A stretch of 5,897 nucleotides of DNA from Planctomycetota bacterium. GTDB lineage: Bacteria; Planctomycetota; Phycisphaerae; UBA1845. Made by a program: the position numbers and the translations under genes. Under the pieces are notes generated by a model. It ran no database searches and was not told where the DNA came from. It saw nothing but the letters and a program-made list of their open reading frames with translations. Below, piece after piece: positions 1 to 5,230 of the stretch (its first letter is position 1; each line of letters begins with the position of its first letter). The stretch covers positions 1-5,897 of the forward strand of contig JADFIX010000300.1 in assembly GCA_022566435.1 (NCBI GenBank). The letters are read 5' to 3'.

Positions 1-544
1 TGCCCATTATCAGCGCCCGGCCATGGTCCTGGATGGCGCCGGCGACGATCTCCGAGGCCGAGGCCGAGCCGCCGTTGATCAGCACCACCACCGGCACGCC
101 GTCGGCGATGTCGCCGCGATCGGCGGAGAAGCGCCGCACCCGGCTTATGTCGCGGCTGCGGGTGGAGACGATCTCGCCGTCCATGAGGAAGGCGTCGGAG
201 ACCGCTAGCGCTTGGTCGAGCAGGCCGCCGGGGTTGTTGCGCAAGTCGAGGACGACGCCGAGCATGTCATCGCCGAGCTCGTCCTTCAGCGCATCCATGG
301 CGTCGTAAAGGCTCTCCTCGACGTTCTCGTTGAAGGTGGTGATGCGCACATAGGCGACATTCCCTTCGGTACGCGAGCGCACCGCGCGAATATGTATCAC
401 GTCGCGCACGACGGCGACGTCGAAGGTTTCCTCGTCCGGCCCCCGCCGCACCCTCAGCACCACCCGCGAGCCGCGCCGACCGCGCATCTTTTTCACCGCC
501 TGGGCCAAGGTCAATCCGAGAATCGGATCGCCATCGACATGGGT
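1..544 (-). CDS. S41 family C-terminal processing peptidase, internal fragment
   Basis: This is a partial serine endopeptidase of the CtpA/Prc type, periplasmic enzymes that trim or degrade proteins from their C-terminus. Read on the minus strand from about 544 down to 1, the visible 180 or so residues begin inside the PDZ domain (THVDGDPILGLTLAQAV, then KKMRG), pass through the S41 core (NVAYVRITTFNEN; LGVVLDLRNNPGGLLDQA) and reach the nucleophile motif NGGSASASEIVAGAIQDHG, which contains the catalytic serine. The catalytic lysine, expected roughly 25 residues further on, lies beyond base 1. At the other end the PDZ homology stops at the Thr before HVDG: the frame stays open but reads DQS and unrelated residues where a carboxylate-binding loop and 'GDLI' should be. 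The gene is therefore cut at 527-544 by a join to foreign sequence. The longer plus-strand frame across this stretch is a shadow. Family assignment is secure; exact orthology to ctpA is not. Confidence 0.9.
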
Positions 545-2137
545 GGACTGATCTACGTTGCGGATCCCAAAGCCCGGCGCATCGTCGTTCTTCGGCCCGA
601 GGACGGCACGGTTCGCGCCATCCTCTTCGGTGTCGAGCTGCGCGAGCCCGTCGATGTTGCCATCGGGCTGGACGGTTGCGCTTATGTTGTGGACCGGGAA
701 GCGGCGCAGGTCTTTCGATTCTCGTCTTCTTTCAGGTTGCTGGCGAATTTCCCCGCGCAAAACGCCGCGGGCCTTCCTGAGTCACCCAAGCCGGTGGCAG
801 TCACCGGCGCCCCGGACGGGTCGATTCTCGTGATCGATGCCAACCACCCACGCGTGTTGCGATTCGCCCCCCAAGGGGAACCGCTCGCCGACATGGAGTT
901 CTCCGCCGCTGCCGAGTTCGAGGCTGCTCGAACGTCGCCGGCCGCCGACCCGTGCCCTCAGGCGGCGAAGACGCCTTCAACGGTTACCGCTGAGCAACGG
1001 TTGGCCGCGGAGCATAGGCGCACCCGGCTCCTGGCCTTCGGTGCGAGCGGTCGGTACGAAGCGAGCGGCGTGCTCCTGTCGGCAATACTTGACAGTCGCT
1101 TGCCGGGAACCCAGTGGCACCGCATCGAAATTGGCGCGGACATCCCGGACGGCACGAGAATCACGGTGGAAACGGCGACCGCGAACGACGCGACCGACTT
1201 CAACGACTCCGTCGAGTGGCAGGCACCGTCGCGAATCGGTTCACCGATCCCGATTACCGCCGCAGTCCCCGAGCAGCTAATCCAATCACGGCCGGGCCGC
1301 TATCTGCGGCTGCGGGTGACGCTCAGCTCCGACGGCGTGGCGACGCCCAGTCTCCGCTGGATTCGCATTCTATACCCACGCGAGACGTACCTCGATTACC
1401 TTCCGGTCGCCTATCGACGCGACGAGAAAGCCGCGTGGTTTCTCGAGCGGTTTCTCGCTCTGTTTGAGCGCGTCTTCACCGGCGTCGAAGATCGCTTCGA
1501 GCGTTTTTCGCGGCAACTGAATCCGCAGGCAGCGCCGCGCGAGATTATCGACTGGCTGGCGTGTCTGCTCGATCTCGCCTTCGATCCGTCCTGGCCGCTC
1601 GAGCGCCGCCGGAATCTCGTCGCCAGAGCGATGGATCTCTACAAGCGCCGCGGTACGCCGCGCGGCGCGTGCGCTACTGAGGCGGCGACAGGCGTCACGT
1701 GTGAATTTCAAGATAATTCGCTCAGAACTGGGTCGGCCGCGTACGTCGTATCTCGCGGTCACGCGGATCGGCTCAGTGACAATCTGTCCGAAGACCGATA
1801 CCGCACCGAGGGCCGACAACGTCAGCGAGAGCAAAATGCATTTTCTATGAATTCGCCTCGCCCCCCTTCATGCACCAAGTTTCCATTTTCGAATGGAATC
1901 GCCGGATTTCTTCCCTCGCTCGGGGCGGTCAACCCCCGCGCGTCGCTTGCATGCGGCCGCCGTACCACGGAATTCGGCCCTGACGCCCTTCGTCGAGCCG
2001 GCTGCACCGGAGATTTCGTCTTGCGGGTCGCGTACCTTCCCCGTTTCTTATCTGAACCACACCCGATGATAGGAACCTGCGAGTTTTGTTTCAACCCCGA
2101 TAATTGCCAGCCCCGGCGGCGATCTGGCGGATCGTAG
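527..2137 (+). CDS. Contractile injection system / phage tail protein (NHL blades + gpI-like domain), 5'-truncated
   Basis: This is probably a baseplate or tail-tip component of an extracellular contractile injection system. No start codon is assigned: the real N-terminus is lost at the join and 527 is the first codon that reads as this protein (IAIDMGGLIYVADPKARRI; an in-frame ATG lies at 539). Domains in order: NHL/beta-propeller-like blades at 527-720 and 775-890 (IYVAD, AYVVD, ILVIDANHPRVLRF); a low-complexity linker at about 895-1000; a beta-sandwich-like region at about 1005-1375 (WHRIEIGADIPDGTRI; LIQSRPGRYLRLRVTLSSDG); then the hallmark of the TIGR02242/Tail_P2_I family at about 1385-1665 (YLDYLPVAYRRD; WFLERFLALFERVF; SWPLERRRNLVARAMDLYKR; RRGTPRG). 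Up to there the assignment is firm. The following 'LRxxLxLYTG' segment is replaced by ACATEAATG, and the in-frame continuation to the stop at 2137 looks non-coding. A shift into another frame would end at the TGA at 1848-1850. The gene may be frameshifted or decaying. No other injection-system genes are in the window. Confidence 0.8.
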   Translation: MAIDMGGLIYVADPKARRIVVLRPEDGTVRAILFGVELREPVDVAIGLDGCAYVVDREAAQVFRFSSSFRLLANFPAQNAAGLPESPKPVAVTGAPDGSILVIDANHPRVLRFAPQGEPLADMEFSAAAEFEAARTSPAADPCPQAAKTPSTVTAEQRLAAEHRRTRLLAFGASGRYEASGVLLSAILDSRLPGTQWHRIEIGADIPDGTRITVETATANDATDFNDSVEWQAPSRIGSPIPITAAVPEQLIQSRPGRYLRLRVTLSSDGVATPSLRWIRILYPRETYLDYLPVAYRRDEKAAWFLERFLALFERVFTGVEDRFERFSRQLNPQAAPREIIDWLACLLDLAFDPSWPLERRRNLVARAMDLYKRRGTPRGACATEAATGVTCEFQDNSLRTGSAAYVVSRGHADRLSDNLSEDRYRTEGRQRQREQNAFSMNSPRPPSCTKFPFSNGIAGFLPSLGAVNPRASLACGRRTTEFGPDALRRAGCTGDFVLRVAYLPRFLSEPHPMIGTCEFCFNPDNCQPRRRSGGS

Positions 2138-2212
2138 CGACCGATAACTGTCTCTAAGAATACGCGGTAATGATGCGTGAAGTAGAATCGCGGTCAATAC
2201 ATGCGGCAGACC
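1851..2212. other. Probable non-coding stretch between tail gene and proC
   Basis: The tail-protein frame stays open through here to 2137, but the implied residues are Pro/Arg/Cys-rich and match nothing I know, and codon-position bias is lost. The minus-strand frame at 1822-2094 is equally unconvincing. The region separates two convergent genes (tail gene plus, proC minus). I found no clear intrinsic terminator; the only neat structure is the small hairpin at 1881-1898. Confidence 0.5.
1881..1898. repeat. Perfect 7-bp inverted repeat with TTCG loop
   Basis: TTCCATT, loop TTCG, AATGGAA forms a perfect seven-base stem. It lies after the recognisable part of the tail gene, between convergent genes. 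No T-run follows on either strand, so it is not a canonical intrinsic terminator. It may still stop or stabilise a transcript, or be chance. Confidence 0.4.
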
Positions 2213-3031
2213 CTATTTGCCGAGTGACTGGCTGCGTTTCCAGGCGGCCAAAAAACCCGATTTGAGGTGCTCGAACACGTTGTTCTCCGCCATCGATTCC
2301 ATGGCGGCTTCCGTTGTCCCACCCGGTGACATGACCTTTTCACGCAATGCGGCAGGCGAATCTCCAGATTCGAGCATCATTCGTGCCGCACCCAGGCATG
2401 CCTGTTTGGCCAATATGCCGGCTTGTTGTATGGAGAGACCGGCGTCGACACCCGCCGCGGTAAGCGCCTCGACGAAAAAGTAGAAGTATGCGGGACCCGA
2501 GCCCGAAACGGCGGTCACCGCATCCATGAGTGCCTCATCTTGTATGACGATCGATCTTCCTCCAGCGTCGAAGATTCGCTGAGCCCGCAGGAGGTCCACC
2601 TCCTGAGCGAATCGGCCTTTGCAAATACCGGCCATTCCTGCCCCAACATGTACCGGTAAATTGGGCATGGTTCGTACGACGCGCGGCTGAACTTTCGGAA
2701 ACCGGCTTTCAATCGACTTCGTGGAGACGCCGGCCATGATCGAAACGATGAGATGATCTTCCCGCACGAGATCGGCGAACCCTTCGCATACTTCAGCGAA
2801 TAATTGAGGCTTGACCGCAAGGATAAGGATGTAGCTATTCTCGACGAGGTGACGGTTATCGTCCGTGACCGCGATGTGAAAGCGGTCGGCAAACACCGTG
2901 CGCCGACTCTCGGCGGGATCGGATGCGATCATTCTATCATCAAAGAGAACCGAGTTGCGTAGGATGCCATGCACGATTCCCTCGGCGGCATTGCCCGCGC
3001 CGATCACACCGATTTCGTATTGCGTATTCAT
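2213..3031 (-). CDS. proC: Pyrroline-5-carboxylate reductase
   Basis: This is a cytoplasmic NAD(P)H-dependent reductase that converts 1-pyrroline-5-carboxylate to L-proline, the last step of proline synthesis. It is complete at 272 residues, the normal family length of about 270. The N-terminal Rossmann fold has the dinucleotide loop GVIGAGNAAEG (residues 8-18, where many homologues have GGGNMA), then LAVKPQ (71-76), RTMPN (120-124), AVSGSGPAYFYFFVEAL (174-190) and the family signature LREKVMSPGGTTEAAM (229-244) in the C-terminal dimerisation domain. The start at 3031 is chosen because MNTQYEIGVIGAG places the fold at the usual distance from the N-terminus and a GAGAG ribosome-binding site (3039-3043) lies seven bases upstream. 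The frame is open for 78 more codons upstream, but that extension has no homology to the family. It lies downstream of the STN-like gene on the same strand, separated by 337 bases, so transcription is probably independent. Confidence 0.97.
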   Translation of the reverse strand: MNTQYEIGVIGAGNAAEGIVHGILRNSVLFDDRMIASDPAESRRTVFADRFHIAVTDDNRHLVENSYILILAVKPQLFAEVCEGFADLVREDHLIVSIMAGVSTKSIESRFPKVQPRVVRTMPNLPVHVGAGMAGICKGRFAQEVDLLRAQRIFDAGGRSIVIQDEALMDAVTAVSGSGPAYFYFFVEALTAAGVDAGLSIQQAGILAKQACLGAARMMLESGDSPAALREKVMSPGGTTEAAMESMAENNVFEHLKSGFLAAWKRSQSLGK

Positions 3032-3038
3032 CTTGTTT

Positions 3039-3043
3039 CTCTC
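3039..3043 (-). promoter_or_regulatory. Ribosome-binding site of proC
   Basis: The minus-strand GAGAG is seven bases from the ATG at 3031. It supports the short 272-residue start over the 350-codon open frame. Confidence 0.5.
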
Positions 3044-3266
3044 GACACATTTCAACTTTCCACGCACCGTCGTTTTGGCACCGTAGGTTGTCACGCCGGG
3101 CTGCGACGCGATCTTGTAGAATTCCGAGTGGCCTGACTTGCCCGGTGAGGAAATCGCCGTTTGCCTCACCGAGACGATCACACCAGACACTTGGCGAAAA
3201 GACACGGTATCCGACGCGGTCGTGTCGAGATCGCCATGCGGGAAAGGCTTCGCCCCGAAAGACAAT

Positions 3267-3326
3267 CAGGATCACCCGCATGACAGCGGCGGCGGATCGC
3301 GCCGCGCTGCCCACCGAGTGATCCTG
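3267..3326. repeat. Long imperfect palindrome (12-bp arms)
   Basis: CAGGATCACCCG at 3267-3278 and CGAGTGATCCTG at 3315-3326 are inverted complements with one mismatch, which becomes a G-T wobble in RNA. The 36-base centre is itself GC-rich and partly self-complementary (AGCGGCG and CGCCGCGCT). It starts about 40 bases past the STN-like stop on the minus strand, so it could be a 3' hairpin protecting or ending that transcript. No U-tract follows. A dispersed palindromic repeat is the alternative; no second copy is present here. Confidence 0.5.
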
Positions 3327-3368
3327 AGCGACTGTGATCGAATTCGTGGCGAAAGCCGGCGGCTCGAC

Positions 3369-4181
3369 TCACTGATCCAGCAAGAAATAGCCCACCAACT
3401 GCTCGTGAACTTCAATCGTATTTCGTACGATCAAGAACCGATTGTTGAACATCTGAATGCGTCCTAATCCCTGACCGGAACCGTCGTCCAGGAGCCACGA
3501 CTCGGGAGCAACCGTGGCCTGGATCAAGGCCCGAAGGCTTTCGATTCGCTCTTCGACCTCCTGCTCTTCTTCTTCTAGGTCCTCGGATGAACTCTGGCTA
3601 CCGGTGAAAATACTCTGACCGCCGCCGCCGCCACCGCCGCCGGCACGAGCGGCCTGCTGCAAGTCAACGACCGGAGCGCTTCTCGCGAAATCGGGAACCC
3701 GAAAAAGAATGTCCGTCACCTCGTAGACGCGAAGATGCAGTTTCCGGTTGAGATCCTGCCTGGTGGAAACAATGAGACTATTCTCCTTGCCGTGAAAGGT
3801 CACCTCGCCGGCAGGTGACATCTGATCCACAACCTCGGTAAGGATATCGCCGACGGTCTGCTGCCGGAGACGGAGCGTGATAATCGTATCCGAATCCACT
3901 CCCTCCGCCGACAAAGCGTTCCAGCGGAACAAGATGTTGACTTTGTCTTCACTTTTCTCGCGGAGCCAGTCCACAACGTCTTCCAAGACCATTTCGTCCC
4001 ATTCCACCTCCTCCACGCGCATGCGCAATAGCGACTTGGCCGATCCTGTGGCGACCGACGTACGAACCCGCGCTTTATCGCTCCGCGCAGACGTCAGCCC
4101 ACCCGAATTGGATTGGGCAAAAGCGGGCAAAGAACCCCCGAGGACGACCATGAAACTCACCGTCAACACCCGTTTCATCAT
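3369..4181 (-). CDS. Secreted STN-like domain protein with poly-Gly/acidic low-complexity segment
   Basis: This 270-residue exported protein is of a type I associate with Planctomycetes; its exact role is unknown. Residues 1-22 are a signal peptide (MMKRV, hydrophobic core to about 19, probable cleavage after AFA). Residues about 52-140 resemble the short secretin/TonB N-terminal (STN) fold: an amphipathic start (LLRMRVEEVEW), LEDVVDWLREKSEDKVNILF, TLRLRQQTVGDILTEVVDQM and an ENSLIVST strand. Then come LRVYEVTDILFRVPDF (150-165), eight consecutive glycines (181-188), an acidic run (EDLEEEEQEVEERIE, 200-214) and a second small domain (ALIQATVAPESW; RIQMFNNRFLIVRNTIEVHEQL). No secretin pore domain follows, so it is not itself a secretin. 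It may be a periplasmic accessory or scaffolding protein. Start: the first of two adjacent ATGs, with GGAGAG seven bases upstream. Confidence 0.85.
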   Translation of the reverse strand: MMKRVLTVSFMVVLGGSLPAFAQSNSGGLTSARSDKARVRTSVATGSAKSLLRMRVEEVEWDEMVLEDVVDWLREKSEDKVNILFRWNALSAEGVDSDTIITLRLRQQTVGDILTEVVDQMSPAGEVTFHGKENSLIVSTRQDLNRKLHLRVYEVTDILFRVPDFARSAPVVDLQQAARAGGGGGGGGQSIFTGSQSSSEDLEEEEQEVEERIESLRALIQATVAPESWLLDDGSGQGLGRIQMFNNRFLIVRNTIEVHEQLVGYFLLDQ

Positions 4182-4188
4182 GGCTAGG

Positions 4189-4194
4189 CTCTCC
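4189..4194 (-). promoter_or_regulatory. Shine-Dalgarno of the STN-like gene
   Basis: The minus-strand GGAGAG is seven bases from the ATG at 4181. It fixes the start at MMKRV, immediately before the signal peptide, rather than the longer open frame beginning at 4343. Confidence 0.7.
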
Positions 4195-4296
4195 GTTTCT
4201 ATCAGACTACATCGTCTGCCCACGCTGCTTCCGTTAAACCCCGTAGTAGATGCCGACGCCCGCAGCGCGCAAAGACCTCCACATCCTACGCCGATA

Positions 4297-4324
4297 ATTA
4301 TACGCCCCAAGGCCCACGAGTCTA
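4297..4324 (-). promoter_or_regulatory. Sigma70-type promoter for the STN-like gene
   Basis: On the minus strand a perfect TATAAT (4297-4302) is preceded, after 16 bases, by TAGACT (4319-4324; four of six matches to TTGACA). Transcription would begin near 4290, giving an untranslated leader of about 108 bases before the start at 4181. The AT-rich box stands out in a GC-rich context. The call rests on consensus match and position only. Confidence 0.5.
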
Positions 4325-4393
4325 GTGTTCCAATTCCGGACACATTTCAGGTGCAAAGTCACCATCGACCGTTCCACGAAAAATGGGGGAACT

Positions 4394-4867
4394 GTGCGTA
4401 CGATTCTTGTCTCGCTGACGGTGTTTGTTGGGGCGGTGAGCGCGCGCGGGGACCTGTTTTCATCGGATTTCGACTCCTTGCCCACAGATGAGCGTTGGGA
4501 ATTGGTGCAACAGTTCTGCGAGCCGGAAACCTAGCTCGACAACGGCTGGTACGTGCAACAGTTGGACAACGAGCCTTGTCCCCCGCCGCCGAATGGGGGG
4601 CAGCTCGGATCAGTTGGCGTGGCTTCTCCTGGTTTCTTCCCTGCGAGAATCGCTGGCAATATATTAAGATAACCTGTCATCCCCGAAGACGGCAGCGGGG
4701 ATTTCGACAGCGACGGCGCGGTCGACGAGAACGATCAATTCTTCTTCTAGAAATGCCTCGACAACTCCGGCGAGAACGTCGACGCCGGACCGGGATGCCG
4801 CTGGGCCGACTTCGGCGCCGATAGCGACGTCGACTGCAATGATTGGGACGCCTTCGACACGGCCTGG
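4394..4867 (+). pseudogene. Relic of a secreted LamG-like / dockerin-like protein
   Basis: This is a broken gene in which successive pieces of one protein can still be read. From a GTG at 4394: a signal peptide (VRTILVSLTVFVGAVSARG), then DLFSSDFDSLPTDERW and FCEPET, a TAG at 4532-4534, and in the same frame LDNGWYVQQLDNEPCPPPP, to a run of six G at 4595-4600. The next recognisable part is in another frame, 4606-4671 (RISWRGFSWFLPCENRW, then QYIKI), like the last strands of a laminin-G-type domain. From 4676 the first frame resumes: VIPEDGSGDFDSDGAVDEND, a TAG at 4748-4750, then KCLDNSGENVDAGPGCRW and ADFGADSDVDCNDWDAF. These are two dockerin/EF-hand-like calcium loops (D-x-D-x-D-G). The first frame also has a TAA at 4670. 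Most of the laminin-G core, perhaps over 100 residues, appears deleted. Function lost; the intact family is secreted, of unknown role. The comparison with intact relatives is from memory. Confidence 0.75.
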
Positions 4868-5160
4868 GGCATGATGGTCACGCTCCTGACACTTCTTTCC
4901 TGCGGGACCATCATAATCCGCCGTATAGAATGCCGGGCCTGTCCGCGTAGCTAGACCGGTGGTACGCTTTCGATCCCTCCGCTTGTGCAATCGCACCAAA
5001 CCAAGCCCTGCCTGGCGCATCCTAACCGATCGCCGGGATTACCTGACCCGCCGCCCGGGCGGAAAATCCTGAGAAATTTTCACTTGTCAAAGAGCACAAA
5101 AACAGAATTCTTCTACTTCAGCCTTGACTGCCTATAGCTGGTCTTTCCCGCGCAATCCAT
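4868..5160. other. Intergenic stretch, no gene seen
   Basis: After the last dockerin-like tryptophan at 4865-4867 the frame reads a hydrophobic, Cys-containing tail to a stop near 4953 that does not resemble the expected end, so I treat it as non-coding. No frame on either strand looks coding up to the heptamer repeat. There is a 12-bp palindrome, CCGCCCGGGCGG (5051-5062), followed by a weak GAAAAT/ATTTTC inverted repeat (5062-5081). Neither makes a convincing terminator. The composition turns AT-richer at about 5061-5120. Confidence 0.5.
5051..5062. repeat. 12-bp perfect palindrome
   Basis: CCGCCCGGGCGG equals its own reverse complement. It is followed by AAAA on the plus strand, so minus-strand transcripts meet TTTT before rather than after it. 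It may be a protein-binding site or chance in GC-rich DNA. Confidence 0.3.
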
Positions 5161-5225
5161 CCGACGACCGACGACCGACGACCGATGACTGACGACTGAT
5201 GACTGATCACTGACGGCTGACGGCT
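5161..5225. repeat. Degenerate 7-bp tandem repeat, about nine units
   Basis: From 5165 to 5220 there are eight complete heptamers: CGACCGA three times, then TGACTGA, CGACTGA, TGACTGA, TCACTGA and CGGCTGA. Partial units flank them (CCGA at 5161-5164, CGGCT at 5221-5225). The plus-strand consensus is YGACYGA. It begins five bases beyond the stop codon of the minus-strand glycosyltransferase-like gene. The order of variants, identical units at one end and diverged ones at the other, suggests growth by slippage followed by point mutation. In a minus frame it reads as repeated Ser-Val-Ile-Ser-His-Gln-Ser, which is an artefact and not a protein. Confidence 0.9.
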
Positions 5226-5230
5226 CTTTC

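Larger units (their letters stand above)
3032..3368. other. Intergenic region upstream of proC, no gene seen
   Basis: These 337 bases lie between the stop of the STN-like gene and the start of proC, both on the minus strand. Several frames are open by chance (minus 2940-3314, plus 3138-3467), but they contradict each other, overlap proC or the STN-like gene, and show no recognisable family. The region should hold the proC promoter, but I could not identify convincing -35/-10 boxes. The one structured element is the long hairpin at 3267-3326. Confidence 0.6.

Noticed and set aside
1370..1834. Full minus-strand gene opposite the tail gene
   Set aside because: Most of it is antisense to the well-supported gpI-like domain. 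Only its first part, after that domain ends, is kept as a low-interest finding.
212..2137. One continuous 641-residue protein starting at 212
   Set aside because: The first 105 or so codons run antisense to an unmistakable S41 protease and have no relation to a tail protein. The length results from the join near 535.
3032..3265. N-terminal extension of proC to 350 residues
   Set aside because: The extra 78 residues match nothing in the family, the Rossmann fold must be near the N-terminus, and a ribosome-binding site precedes the internal ATG.
2940..3314. Small gene upstream of proC (minus frame containing MRVILIVFRGEAFPAW)
   Set aside because: It overlaps the proC 5' end in another frame, has no recognised family (it is not the YggT/YggU-type neighbour sometimes seen by proC), and crosses the hairpin.
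3877..4491. Plus-strand 204-residue protein
   Set aside because: It is antisense to the STN-like gene and its promoter, and its composition is the Ser/Arg/Thr-rich type expected of a shadow frame.
4532..4750. Programmed recoding of TAG (suppression or a non-standard amino acid) in the dockerin-like gene
   Set aside because: Two TAG codons share one frame, but the same frame also has a TAA, two frame changes and an internal deletion. Decay explains all of these. No other gene in the window has an internal TAG.
5161..5225. CRISPR array
   Set aside because: The units are seven bases long and contiguous, with no spacers and no cas genes.
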